From Symbiodinium natans (Eukaryota > Sar > Dinophyceae > Suessiales > Symbiodiniaceae), in assembly GCA_905221605.1 (NCBI GenBank), contig CAJNDS010002722.1, positions 234,193 through 298,192 on the forward strand: a stretch of 64,000 nucleotides of DNA, written 5' to 3'. The stretch's first letter is position 1. Each line of letters begins with the position of its first letter. This document shows, in pieces, positions 1-12,099 of this stretch. The position numbers and the translations under genes are program-made. Below the pieces are notes generated by a model that saw only the letters and a list, made by a program, of their open reading frames with translations, did no database searches and was not told the origin of the DNA.

Positions 1-1490
1 AAGGCGAGGGAAGGGGGGGGGGCGAAATCGAGTGAGAAAGGATGGAACAAGGAAGAAATGAAGAAAAATGGACAGGACAGGTCAGGTGTTTGGTTTGGCG
101 ACTATACACGTACCTGGACCAGCAGAGCGACAAGCCCAAACCAAAGGAAAAAGCAAATCCAAATCGCCCACCTCCCGCTCACCCATCTGAAAAAAAACAA
201 CAAAAATGCATCCGTAGCGAGTGTTCGCCTACGGTCAAATCGATCTACAGAGGTCCCGGCACATCCCTTGTCGAACAGGCAAAAAAGCAGAAACATAGCA
301 AGGGGGGGTCGGGCTTGCCATTGGTGTTGGCATGTGGCCAAAACACCGCCACAAGGGGATCGTGTCCCCCTGCACCCTTCGGCTAGTCGTGCCAGCCAAT
401 CCCTTGACAGGCAAAATCCGACCACGACGTATCGACGCCTCCCCCCGCCACGAACCAGCCTTTTTCGTAGAAGCTGTCAACAGGCCCGATTTCGCCGATT
501 CCGAACCGGCTGAAAACGACGACACACTCGCAACAGCATGTGAACAAGCGAGTGAGGGTACTCTGGGTGTGAAGTTACCGCAAAAACCTCGAGAAGAACT
601 TGACCGAGAGTATCTTCGTCCGACAGCCCACCCAGGAAGCTGCCCGACACGACACCGCTTCGAGAGAAGGCGGCGAAGGCACTCCATGAGCACCCCCCCC
701 AACACCTTCCCCCGAACAAAGAAACCCAATGGCACGGGACCAGTGGAGCAAGACCGCAAGAGTGCGGATGCCGTTAAGAGAATTGGCGGCACTCTCACCC
801 CATCAGTATAAAAGGCCCACCAAACTGTAACCAACCAAAGTGACAAAGGTGACACCCCTCAGTGTATGGAGTTGGTCTCAGTAGGGGCACTACCTTACCC
901 CTAGCTGAGTCCCTTCCCTCGCCCACGTGGAGGACTCCGCCGTCGGGGTGAGGAAACATGGCTCAGAAGAGGAAGCGAGAGATACCCTATCCCATCCCAA
1001 TGTTGCTATATCTCAGGGGCCTCCCGAATGCAGGGGCCTTTAGAGGCTAGAGCTTCCAGTAGCATCCAACCCTCCCTCCCAGCTCGACATGAGACATTGC
1101 CTCTCCTCCCCTCCCCTCACCTCTTCCTTTCCTCGGACCATAGTCCGCAATCTTATAATGCCCTTCATTCTCCTTGCTTAAGCTTGCCTTTTCTATCTCC
1201 CTACTTAATGGCAAAAGGAACAGAAGAGGAAAGGCTCATGGGCTGGACACGAGAAAAGCGAGAGCGGGGTCAAGGAGGAGAACGAACATGGAAAAGAAAG
1301 GAAGGAGAGCTAGAGGGAAGATAGAGAGATAGAGAGGAGAAATGAAGGACAAAGACCGTGGAAGAAAGGCGTGAGCAATGCTCGGGACATAAGTGTAAGG
1401 GGTGAGGAAAAGGAACAGTGGATAACAAAAACAAGTGTCCTGCTTGACCCCTTTTTGTTCTCCAAGCGGCCCTCTTTTCACCATCGCTTC
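1..1490. other. unique left flank, no supported gene
   Basis: This stretch lacks the telomere-like heptamers of the rest of the window. Long open frames exist on both strands (for example 332-811 on + and 235-855 on -), but they overlap each other and show no motif I recognise, so I do not call them genes. A TATA-box-like tataaaagg lies at 807-815, followed by an AT-poor tract and then a purine-rich stretch (about 1210-1370). The TATA-like site and abrupt compositional change could belong to a retroelement LTR, but no primer-binding site, polypurine tract or coding domain was found. Confidence 0.4.
1155..1240. repeat. diverged partial copy of the downstream duplicated unit
   Basis: The segment resembles 1908-1995 in the first duplicated unit and its counterpart near 3986-4070. 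All share cccttcattctccttgctta, a run of C or T, and then cttaatg followed by a purine-rich stretch. It suggests an older third copy of part of the 2.08-kb unit. Confidence 0.6.
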
Positions 1491-2898
1491 CTTCTTCCTC
1501 TCCTTCATTGTTTTTGTTTCCTTCACCCTGTTCCCCTATCTGTCGCTCTTCCACTGTCTTCCTTCTTCCTCTTCTCCCTAATTGTTGTCTCCTTCTCTTT
1601 GCTTCTCTATCTGTCTCCATCTCTCTCACTCCGGTGCTCCCCGGCGTTTTCTGTTCAATTGCTCATCCTTTCTGACTTTACGAGGCGGACCCTGTACAAA
1701 CGATGGGTCCTGTTCTGGACATGGTCCCGCACTGCCTCTTTCCACACACTCCAGACCCCTCTGAGCCGCCCCAAGAGTTTCGGGCGGCCTTCAGAGAGCG
1801 TCTCCCAGGGGCCTCCAAGAGCCCCCATATTGCCAAGAAGAAAAACCACACAGAGACATGTAGAGAAGTAGTTACGAGGAGCTGGAGAAGTCCTCCTTCC
1901 ATCATATCATTCCCTTCATTCTCCTTGCTTAACCTTGCCCTTCTTCTACCCCCCCCCCCTACTTAATGACAAAAGGAACAGAGGAAGAAAGGGCCGCAAA
2001 AGGGACACAAGAAAGGGAGAGTGCAGAAAGCGGGCGCACGAAGAGCGAAAACGAAAGGAAGGAGAAAGAAAGATTCTTAAAGACAATAGCATTCCGAAGA
2101 ACAACGAAATCCTGTCATTTATTGAAATACTGGATGGACTCGTTGATTCCTTTTCAAATGAAGGGTTCTATAGTTCACGGTGTTCCTTAGAACAGGAGGG
2201 CCTTTCAGGACAACGCCCTCATCTGTATTCAACATAGGCAGGGCTACCTCTGATTAAGAATACACGGAACGGTTCATTCTAAAGAAAATAAACTCTCTCA
2301 TTTCAATCGGAGCGGACGGACCCACTCATCTATCAAGCAAAAGAGCCGAAAGCATTTGGGAGGAATTAAAATACGAATGAGGGGCTATCGCAGTATCCTT
2401 TTGTCTTCTGACACGGATTCTTTGACAGAAGGGGTTCCTGCCTCTTGTTTCTTTCAAGAAAGGGAGGCTTTCGAGTGGCAAGGGGCGAACTCACGCCCAC
2501 CCCAGTCTTTGGGGCCACTCTGAAAACAGCTTGGAGAGGACAGTTGCTTCTCTCTCCTTTTTCTGTTTCTCTATCTCTTGCTCCGTGTCTGTCGTTCTCC
2601 TTCTTCTGCGAATCTGCTTCTTTCAATATCCACCAGGGCCCCGCCGTTTTCGGGTTCCTTGAAGGGGCTCCCTGAAAGGGCCTCCCAGGGGTTTGAGAGA
2701 AGACTGCGAAACGGCAAAAGGGGACACTTCTTGAAGGATGTTGAATGGCAAGTAAAAAACGGGAGGGGCGAGGAGGAAAGAGGAAAGAACAAGAAGAAGG
2801 AAGAGGGGAAGAGAAAGGAATGCTGGCAGGAAGGAGGGAAGGAGGCAGAGAAGGAGAGAGACAGAGAGAGACAGAGACAAAGAGAAGAGAGAGGGAGC

Positions 2899-2931
<33 letters not shown>

Positions 2932-3568
2932 GGAGAGACAGAGAGAAAGCGAGAGCGAAAGAGAAAAAGATGGAGAGAGATACGATGAATAAAAGAACCA
3001 CACTGAGCTATTTAAAGGGTGTTAAGTCTTTTAGAGAGCCCATAATTTGAACATTTTGAATAATTGAATTCAGGTCTTCATTTTTTATAGTATTTTGAAT
3101 TCAGGTCTTCATTTTTTTCATAATATTTGGGAGGCTCAAGATATCACATTGGGCGCAATCACTGTAACTGAACGATGCAAACAGTTTTAGTTATGGTTAC
3201 CGCAAAATATTAAACTGTAGGGTGGAGACCAGAGACCTCAATCATACGATTTGTTTACAAAAATGCACTTCTTGTAGCCTGGTAAAGATCTTGAAGCATT
3301 GAAAAAGTAAGACTGCAACAACGTTAAGGAACGTTGTTGTTTTGCAAAACCTTAAAGCACCATCATTGCTTTAACGAAAAGGTTCGATTTGAACCTTGAT
3401 ATGTCCTCAACATCAAAAAACGAAAGGTTTGTTTATCAACCTGGTGCGCCTGCATTTTTGCGTAAACCCTAGTGTGTCCTAAACTTCAAAAACGACGGGA
3501 TTTTTGTAAGCCTGGGTGTGCCCCCATCCTCGAAAACGAAGGTGTGTTTGTAAACACGTTCAAGCGAA
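1491..3568. repeat. tandem segmental duplication, copy 1
   Basis: Positions 1491-3568 reappear at 3569-5660 with very few differences. The offset at the left edge is 2078 bases. The unit holds a pyrimidine-rich part, a purine-rich part ending in a GA microsatellite (about 2830-2985), and an AT-rich tail with two direct copies of ttttgaattcaggtcttcat. The tail ends in diverged repeats of roughly 65 bases marked by a cctcaa/cttcaaaaacga core. Open frames here are low-complexity (Ser/Leu on -, Arg/Glu on +), and I treat them as non-coding. Confidence 0.9.
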
Positions 3569-4973
3569 CTTCTTCCTCTCCTTCATTGTTTTTGTTTCCT
3601 TCACCCTGTTCCCCTATCTGTCGCTCTTCCACTGTCTTCCTTCTTCCTCTTCTCCCTAATTGTTGTCTCCTTCTCTTTGCTTCTCTATCTGTCTCCATCT
3701 CTCTCACTCCGGTGCTCCCCGGCGTTTTCTGTTCAATTGCTCATCCTTTCTGACTTTACGAGGCGGACCCTGTACAAACGATGGGTCCTGTTCTGGACAT
3801 GGTCCCGCACTGCCTCTTTCCACACACTCCAGACCCCTCTGAGCTGCCCCAAGAGTTTCGGGCGGCCTTCAGAGAGCGTCTCCCAGGGGCCTCCAAGAGC
3901 CCCCATATAGAAAAGAAGAAAAACCACACAGAGACATGTAGAGAAGTAGTTACGAGGAGCTGGAGAAGTCCTCCTTCCATCATATCATTCCCTTCATTCT
4001 CCTTGCTTAACCTTGCCCTTCTTCTACCCCCCCTACTTAATGACAAAAGGAACAGAGGAAGAAAGGGCCGCAAAAGGGACACAAGAAAGGGAGAGTGCAG
4101 AAAGCGGGCGCACGAAGAGCGAAAACGAAAGGAAGGAGAAAGAAAGCTTCTTAAAGACAATAGCATTCCGAAGAACAACGAAATCCTGTCATTTATTGAA
4201 ATACTGGATGGACTCGTTGATTCCTTTTCAAATGAAGGGTTCTATCGTTCACGGTGTTCCTTAGAACAGGAGGGCCTTTCAGGACAACGCCCTCATCTGT
4301 ATTCAACATAGGCAGGGCTACCTCTGATTAAGAATACACGGAACGGTTCATTCTAAGAAAATAAACTCTCTCATTTCAATCGGAGCGGACGGACCCACTC
4401 ATCTATCAAGCAAAAGAGCCGAAAGCATTTGGGAGGAATTAAAATACGAATGAGGGGCTATCGCAGTATCCTTTTGTCTTCTGACACGGATTCTTTGACA
4501 GAAGGGGTTCCTGCCTCTTGTTTCTTTCAAGAAAGGGAGGCTTTCGAGTGGCAAGGGGCGAACTCACGCCCACCCCAGTCTTTGGGGCCACTCTGAAAAC
4601 AGCTTGGAGAGGACAGTTGCTTCTCTCTCCTTTTTCTGTTTCTCTATCTCTTGCTCCGTGTCTGTCGTTCTCCTTCCCTCCTTCTGCGAATCTGCTTCTT
4701 TCAATATCCACCAGGGCCCCGCCGTTTTCGGGTTCCTTGAAGGGGCTCCCTGAAAGGGCCTCCCAGGGGTTTGAGAGAAGACTGCGAAAGGGCAAAAGGG
4801 GACACTTCTTGAAGGATGTTGAATGGCAAGTAAAAAACGGGAGGGGCGAGGAGGAAAGAGGAAAGAACAAGAAGAAGGAAGAGGGGAAGAGAAAGGAATG
4901 ATGGCAGGAAGGAGGGAAGGAGGCAGAGAAGGAGAGAGACAGAGAGAGACAGAGACAAAGAGAAGAGAGAGGG

Positions 4974-5023
<50 letters not shown>

Positions 5024-5660
5024 GGAGAGACAGAGAGAAAGCGAGAGCGAAAGAGAAAAAGATGGAGAGAGATACGATGAATAAAAGAACCACACTGAGC
5101 TATTTAAAGGGTGTTAAGTCTTTTAGAGAGCCCATAATTTGAACATTTTGAATAATTGAATTCAGGTCTTCATTTTTTATAGTATTTTGAATTCAGGTCT
5201 TCATTTTTTTCATAATATTTGGGAGGCTCAAGATATCACATTGGGCGCAATCACTGTAACTGAACGATGCAAACAGTTTTAGTTATGGTTACCGCAAAAT
5301 ATTAAACTGTAGGGTGGAGACCAGAGACCTCAATCATACGATTTGTTTACAAAAATGCACTTCTTGTAGCCTGGTAAAGATCTTGAAGCATTGAAAAAGT
5401 AAGACTGCAACAACGTTAAGGAACGTTGTTGTTTTGCAAAACCTTAAAGCACCATCATTGCTTTAACGAAAAGGTTCGATTTGAACCTTGATATGTCCTC
5501 AACATCAAAAAACGAAAGGTTTGTTTATCAACCTGGTGCGCCTGCATTTTTGCGTAAACCCTAGTGTGTCCTAAACTTCAAAAACGACGGGATTTTTGTA
5601 AGCCTGGGTGTGCCCCCATCCTCGAAAACGAAGGTGTGTTTGTAAACACGTTCAAGCGAA
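3569..5660. repeat. tandem segmental duplication, copy 2
   Basis: This is a near-identical copy of 1491-3568. It differs mainly in microsatellite lengths: the GA run near 4975-5015 is longer, and the C run near 4027 is shorter. Single-base changes are also present. The copy ends where the sequence changes from ttcaagcgaa to agggttttaa near 5661, whereas copy 1 at the same point runs straight into copy 2. Confidence 0.9.
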
Positions 5661-5819
5661 AGGGTTTTAATTTTTTGTAAACCCTAGCATAGGGTTTTTG
5701 TCAGCCCTAGCGTGCCCTCAACCTCAAAAACGAAAGCTCCTTTTAAATATTAAAATCTCTTAACATCCTTAAAACCTAGAAAATTTCAGCGTAGAAGAAG
5801 GCAAGGATTTTTCAAATTT

Positions 5820-6230
5820 AAAAAGGGGTCCCGGGGTCTCAGGGTTAGGGGGTAGGCGCTGAGGCTCTTAGGAGCTTAGGAGCTTAGGGTTTAGGGTTTA
5901 GGGTTTAGGTTTAAGGATTTCGGAGCCTAGGAGTATAGGGTTTGATTTAAGGTTTAAGGGTAGGCGCTTAGGCGCTTAGGAGCTTAGGAGCTTAGGAGGG
6001 TTTAAGGATTTAGGGGGTAGGCACTTAGGTGCTTAGGACCTCAGGAGCTTAGGGTTTAGGGTTTAAGGGTTTAGGGGTTTAGGGGTTTAGGGGGTAGGCG
6101 CCGAGGAGCTTAGGAGCTTTGGAGCTTAGGGTTTAAGGATCTACTAGTGCAGGGGGTAGCTTAGGACTTAGGAACTGGTTTAAGGTTTTAAGGGTTGAAG
6201 AAGTAGGCGCTTAGGCGCCTAGGAGCTTGA
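5820..6230. repeat. degenerate TTTAGGG/TTAGGAGC-type array
   Basis: The block contains imperfect repeats built from ttagggttt, cttaggagc and ggcgcttag. These look like variants of the telomere-type heptamer with 8-10 base periods. It marks the transition from the duplicated left flank into the repeat territory. Confidence 0.75.
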
Positions 6231-6231
6231 T

Positions 6232-8700
6232 TTAAAATAGAAGAAAATCCTTAAAACCCGTAAAAAACAAAATCCGAGGCGCCGAATTTGGTTTTAGGAG
6301 AAGCCCCAAACGATTTAAATTTTTAAAAATCCTTAAAATCCATAAAAAATAAAATCAAAATAATTTATTTTTTAAGGATTTTAAGGATTTTATTCGATTT
6401 TAAAATGCATAAAATCCTTAAAAAATAAATTCGGCCTCTGATTTTATTTTTTAAGGATTTTATGCATTTTAAAATAGAAGAAAATCCTTAAAATCCTTAA
6501 AAAATAAAATCCGAGGCCGAATTTGGTTTTAGGAGAAGCCCCAAACGATTTAAATTTTTAAAAATCCTTAAAATCCATAAAAAATAAAATCAAAATAATT
6601 TATTTTTTAAGGATTTTAAGGATTTTATTCGATTTTAAAATGCATAAAATCCTTAAAAAATAAATTCGGCCTCTGATTTTATTTTTTAAGGATTTTATGC
6701 ATTTTAAAATAGAAGAAAATCCTTAAAATCCTTAAAAAATAAAATCCGAGGCCGAATTTGGTTTTAGGAGAAGCCCCAAACGATTTAAATTTTTAAAAAT
6801 CCTTAAAATCCATAAAAAATAAAATCAAAATAATTTATTTTTTAAGGATTTTAAGGATTTTATTCGATTTTAAAATGCATAAAATCCTTAAAAAATAAAT
6901 TCGGCCTCTGATTTTATTTTTTAAGGATTTTATGCATTTTAAAATAGAAGAAAATCCTTAAAATCCTTAAAAAATAAAATCCGAGGCCGAATTTGGTTTT
7001 AGGAGAAGCCCCAAACGATTTAAATTTTTAAAAATCCTTAAAATCCATAAAAAATAAAATCAAAATAATTTTTTTTTAAGGATTTTAAGGATTTTATTCG
7101 ATTTTAAAATGCATAAAATCCTTAAAAAATAAATTCGGCCTCTGATTTTATTTTTTAAGGATTTTATGCATTTTAAAATAGGGAAAGGCCGAATTTGGTT
7201 TTAGGAGAAGCCCCAAACGATTTAAATTTTTAAAAATCCTTAAAATCCATAAAAAAAATAAAATCAAAATAATTTATTTTTTAAGGATTTTAAGGATTTT
7301 CTTCTATTTTAAAATGCATAAAATCCTTAAAAAAATAAATTCGGCCTCTGATTTTATTTTTTAAGGATTTTATGCATTTTAAAATAGAAGAAAATCCTTA
7401 AAATCCTTAAAAAATAAAATCCGAGGCCGAATTTGGTTTTAGGAGAAGCCCCAAACGATTTAAATTTTTAAAAATCCTTAAAATCCATAAAAAATAAAAT
7501 CAAAATAATTTATTTTTTAAGGATTTTAAGGATTTTGTTCGATTTTAAAATGCATAAAATCCTTAAAAAATAAATTCGGCCTCTGATTTTATTTTTTAAG
7601 GATTTTAAGGATTTTTAAAAATTTAAATCGTTTGGGGCTTCTCCTAAAACCAAATTCGGCGCCTCGGATTTTGTTACGGATTTTAAGGATTTTCTTCTAT
7701 TTTAAAATGCATAAAATCCTTAAAAAATAAAATCAGAGGCCGAATTTATTTTTTCAGGATTTTATGCATTTTAAAATCGAATAAAATCCTTAAAATCCTT
7801 AAAAAATACATTATTTTGATTTTATTTTTTATGGATTTTAAGGATTTTTAAAAATTTAAATCGTTTGGGGCTTCTCCTAAAACCAAATTCGGCCTCGGAT
7901 TTTATTTTTTAAGGATTTTAAGGATTTTCTTTTATTTTAAAATGCATAAAATCCTTAAAAAATAAAATCAGAGGCCGAATTTATTTTTTAAGGATTTTAT
8001 GCATTTTAAAATCGAATAAAATTCTTAAAGTCCTTAAAAAATAAATTATTTTGATTTTATTTTTTATGGATTTTAAGGATTTTTAAAAATTTAAATCGTT
8101 TGGGGCTTCTCCTAAAACCAAATTCGGCCTCGGATTTTATTTTTTAAGGATTTTAAGGATTTTCTTCTATTTTAAAATGCATAAAATCCATAAAAAAATA
8201 AAATCAGAGGCCGAATTTATTTTTTAAGGATTTTATGCATTTTAAAATCGAATTTATTTTTTAAGGATTTTATGCATTTTAAAATCGAATAAAATCCTTA
8301 AAATCCTTAAAAAATAAATTTTTTTGATTTTATTTTTTATGGATTTTAAGGATTTTTAAAAATTTAAATCGTTTGGGGCTTCTCCTAAAACCAAATTCGG
8401 CGCCTCGGATTTTGTTTTTTACGGATTTTAAGGATTTTCTTCTATTTTAAAATGCATAAAATCCTTAAAAAATAAAATCAGAGGCCGAATTTATTTTTTA
8501 AGGATTTTATGCATTTTAAAATCGAATAAAATCCTTAAAATCCTTAAAAAATAAATTCTTTTGATTTTATTTTTTATGGATTTTAAGGATTTTTAAAAAT
8601 TTAAATCGTTTGGGGCTTCTCCTAAAACCAAATTCGGCGCCTCGGATTTTATTTTTTACGGATTTTAAGGATTTTCTTCTATTTTAAAATGCATAATATC
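6232..8700. repeat. AT-rich inverted array of a ~235-bp unit
   Basis: The unit carries two landmarks: gccccaaacgatttaaat and long runs of AAATCCTT/AAGGATTT. The landmark occurs six times in forward orientation (near 6303, 6538, 6773, 7008, 7210, 7448) and five times reversed (near 7624, 7858, 8095, 8367, 8605). The first intervals are 235 bases. The array therefore flips once, between about 7450 and 7620, giving two inverted arms of over 1 kb. Units also contain internal inverted repeats around ttaaggattttatgcatttt. No gene is seen. Confidence 0.9.
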
Positions 8701-8880
8701 CTTAAAACATAAAATCCCAGAAGTCCTTGAGGTCGAGGCCAAGCGCAGCGCCAAATAGACCCTAAAGGTCCTACGTACATAGGGCGTTAGGTCATCTCTA
8801 CACCCAAAACTCCAAACACCCTGAGCCCCCCCAAAAGCCCAACACCCGAATGCCCAAGCCATGGACCTTGAACAACCCTA
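8701..8880. other. short unique segment between array and telomere-like territory
   Basis: This is a non-repetitive stretch of about 180 bases. A 65-codon minus-strand frame (8665-8862) has no recognisable feature. The first canonical aaaccct arrays start immediately to the right. Confidence 0.4.
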
Positions 8881-8983
8881 ACCCCTAAACCCGAAACCCT
8901 AAACCCTAAACCCTAAACCTTAAACCCTAAACCTAAACCCTACACCCTCAACCCTAAAGCCTAAACCCTAAACCCACCAAAGC

Positions 8984-9081
8984 ATGGCGCCGGCCGCCGA
9001 GCTGGCCGGGCTTGGGCTGCCTCTCGCGCTGGGCCGCGCGCTGGAGCTGCGCTGGGCTGGCGAGAAGCCGCCTGCGGGGAG
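8984..9081 (+). CDS. candidate first exon (ATG, hydrophobic N-terminus)
   Basis: A GC-rich island lies between a CCCTAAA array on the left and TTTAGGG on the right. It opens with ATG and reads MAPAAELAGLGLPLALG, then a charged segment ending before a GT donor (gag|gtggcgg). The peptide could be the start of a globular protein; I do not recognise it. The minus strand also has an acceptor-like cccgcag and an open frame, but that peptide is Ala/Arg/Pro-rich and less convincing. Confidence 0.45.
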
Positions 9082-10149
9082 GTGGCGGTTTAGGGTTTAG
9101 GGCAGTTTAGGGTTTAGGGTTTAGAGTGGTTTAGAATGGTTTAGATTGGTTTAGGGTTTGAGGTTTAGGGTAAACTCCGCCCCTTAGCCCGAAAAGTCAG
9201 AAGCACCTGAGCAGGACCCCATGACACGCTTTAGTTCTCCGTAAATCCTGAACCCTAAACCCTAGCCATAAACCCTAAACCCTTCACCACGAAAGGTAGG
9301 CCCTTGGGACATTTTGTACTTTCCCTTCAGAGGGTGTTAAGGGCCATCCTAGCCCTAAACTAAAAAACTCTAAACCCCTAAACCCTAAACCCTAAACCCT
9401 ACACCCTAAACCTAAACCCTAAACCCTACCCCTAAACCCTAAACCCTTCGCTACGAAGTCCCCGAGCCTTAACCCTAAACTCCGAAGCCCGTGCAGGATT
9501 TCGGCTTCGGGCTTAGGCTTTGCGATTCAGGGTTTAGGGCTTAAAGTTTGGGGTTTTGGGCTTAGGGTTTTGGGGGTGTAGGGTTTTGGAGTTTAGTGTT
9601 TTTGGGGTAGGTTTAGGGTTTGGGGGTGCAGGGTTCGGAGCTGAGGGTTTTTAGTTCGGGGTTTAGGTGAGATTCAAAGTGTTATGACTCGCACCCCTCA
9701 GGTTGAACCCCTAAAGGTTCCTTTAGGGTTTAGGGTTTAGGGTTTAGGGTTTAGGGTTTAGGGTTTAGGGTTTAGGGTTTAGGGTTTAAGGTTTAGGGTT
9801 TATATACCCCTAATGTGGCCCTTATACCACCTTAAGGAGCTTTCAACCGATTCCTACAGGGTCCAAGGTACAACCCCTAAACCCTAAACCTCAAGGCACA
9901 ACCCCTGTAACGAGACAAGGATGCTTGCCCTAGAGAGAAACCCTAAACCCTAAACACTGAACCCTAAACCCTAAACCCTAAACCCTAAACCTTCGTGCGG
10001 CGAGGGCGGCTTTGGAGCCGGACCCAGACACAGAGGCGGGAAACACGCTTCCTCGTTGACGCCCGGTTTAGGGTTTAGGGTTTAGGGTTTAGGGTTCTTT
10101 TCCTTGAAAAGAGATATACCTTCTGCCAGGATCCTTCACCCCTATACTA

Positions 10150-10300
10150 CTACCATTTGCTTAAGACCACCCCCCCCCCCTATATATATAGAGAGAGAGA
10201 GCTCTATATATATATATATATATATGCATATATATATATATATACATATAAACAACATACTGATCCCTATGTGTGTGTTTTGGGGTGGTTCTTAAGCAGA
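10150..10300. repeat. AT-microsatellite hairpin
   Basis: Inverted arms near 10160-10175 (cttaagaccacccc) and 10280-10296 (ggggtggttcttaag) flank TA/GA microsatellite DNA. The whole could fold into a hairpin of about 130 bases. Similar C-run plus TA-run combinations occur at 35.5 and 38.2 kb. Confidence 0.6.
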
Positions 10301-10717
10301 TTCATCAGGGTTTAGGTTCCAATAGGGCTTAGGGTTTAGGGCCCTATCTAAACACATTAAAGTCGATTGAGGGGGGGGGGGGGGGGGCTCCCTAAAACCC
10401 TAAACCCTAAACCCTAAACCCTAAACCCTAAACCCTAAACCCTAAAACCCTAAACCCTAAACCCTAAAACGAAGGCTTTGGAGTGCTAGAGCCCCAACAC
10501 CCAACACCTGAAGCCCCATAAACCCTAGACATGTTAGGCCCTAGACCCTATAAACCTTAGTCCCTAAACCCGAATTCCCAAACCCGATTCCCTAAACCTT
10601 ATAAACCCCAACACCCAAACCCTAAATCGTATACCCTAATCCTAAACCCTAAACCCTAAACCCTAAAAACTCTAAACTCTAAACCCTAAACCCTAAACTA
10701 CACCCCCTGGTTGTGAG

Positions 10718-10786
10718 GCCGCACTCGCCGCCGCCCGAGCGGCCTTCGCTGACGTCTTCCGCGGCGCAGCTGAGCCGGTTCGCGAG
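10718..10786 (+). CDS. candidate exon, Ala-rich helix
   Basis: The island follows a C-strand array and has acceptor tgtgag|G and donor GAG|gtgcac. It reads AALAAARAAFADVFRG and then EPVRE, phase 0 at both ends. It is plausibly an exon of an unidentified gene. Confidence 0.5.
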
Positions 10787-11598
10787 GTGCACATAGGGAA
10801 CCGTTGAAGCTCTATTGCAGGGGTTAGGGTTTATTTAGGGTACCCTGCGGTTTAGGGTTTAGGGTTTAGGGTTTAGGGTTTAGGGTTTAGGGTTGAGGGT
10901 TTAGGGTTTAGGGTTTAGAGTTTAGGTGTTCATTTGATGGGGTGTAGGGTTTGCTAGGGTTTAACGTTCAAAGGGCTTCGGCAGATTCAGTACCTACACA
11001 GCAAACAAGCAGCCTGCTCGACGAGCACAAGCCTAAAGAGCCCTGCAACAGGTCTGAACGCCTCAAGGCCTGACAACAGATGGTCCTAAACCCTACACGG
11101 TTGTTGGAGTGGTTTTAGGAATCTTTTTGTTCCGGATATGTTTGGGTTGCAGATAGCTGTAGGCCCTATAGGCTTCCAGCTCATCGAACTCAACCGCCCT
11201 TGGGGCAAAAAAGCCTGGTTGACTTAGGGTTTAGGGTTGACTGTTCAATGGTGTCCTCGATGTATACTTTAGCTTAATCCCACTATAACTAACCCAAAAA
11301 GAGAACACCGTAAACATAAGAGATCTACAGGGTCCTTAAGGGAGGGGGGATCATGGGGATCAGGTACCGAGAAAAACCTTAGGGAGTAGTGGGGAGTATT
11401 AGGGAACCTTGGGCTACACGACCTCCCTTGACCCGTGAACCCTCCTCCCATAAGAACCTTCTAAGAGATCAAACCCTAAACCCTAAACCCTAAACCCTTA
11501 ACCCTAAACCCTAAACCCTAAACCCTAAACCCTAAACCCCCCCCTTGAACCCCCCTCCCTTAAGAACCTTTTAAGAGAAATCCCCCCCCATGACGCAG

Positions 11599-11661
11599 GA
11601 GGTCCCTGCCGTTCCGGGTGCCTTCTTGCTGCGCGGAGCCTTCACGGCCGAGGTCTGCCAG
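11599..11661 (+). CDS. candidate 5' exon of the 2OG-Fe(II) oxygenase
   Basis: Acceptor gacgcag|G opens a phase-0 frame reading EVPAVPGAFLLRGAFTAEVC. The 'VPGAFLL…F(T/S)xExC' pattern resembles the N-terminal strand and helix of prolyl-4-hydroxylase-type oxygenases. The donor is unclear (cag|gggtgt), not a standard GT or GC. Assignment to the gene whose catalytic exons lie at 19.7-28.6 kb is inference; 8 kb of sequence with unassigned islands lies between. Confidence 0.45.
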
Positions 11662-11704
11662 GGGTGTGGCTTGGGGTTTAGGGTTTTAAGGTTTAAGGTT
11701 TGGG

Positions 11705-11825
11705 TGTAGGGTTTAGGGTTTAGGGTTTAGGGTTTAGGGTTTAGGGTTTAGGGTTTAGGGTTTAGGGTTTAGGGTTTAGGGTTTAGGGTTTAGGGTTTAG
11801 GGTTTAGGGTTTAGGGTTTAGGGGG
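11705..11825 (+). repeat. (TTTAGGG)~17 array
   Basis: This is one of the longest uninterrupted G-strand telomere-type arrays in the window, about 17 perfect copies. It begins shortly after the candidate exon ending at 11661. Confidence 0.95.
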
Positions 11826-12099
11826 TTTGTGTAAATTTCAGAGGTTCTTCCCAAAAGACGTATTGACAGAGGTTCTTGTTGATTAGTTATAGGGTTCCTA
11901 AGGGAGGGGGGTTCAAGGGGGTAGGTAGCTAGGGAACCTTAGGGAACCTTCGGGAACCTTCGGGAACCTTAGGGAACCCTAGGGAACCTTAGGGCACCTT
12001 AGGGAAGCTTAGGGAGAGCCTAGGGAGCCTTAGGGAGTAGTGGGGACTATTAGGGAACCTTGGGTACATACCGCCCTTGAACCCCCCTCCCTTAAGAAC

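Noticed and set aside
332-855. Two opposite long frames near a TATA-like box, possible retroelement
   Set aside because: No reverse transcriptase, integrase, primer-binding site or paired LTR was found.
2366-3003. Long minus-strand frames rich in Ser and Leu, and + frames rich in Arg and Glu, in both duplicated units
   Set aside because: They come from the CT/GA microsatellite and purine-rich tract; both strands and several frames are open at once.
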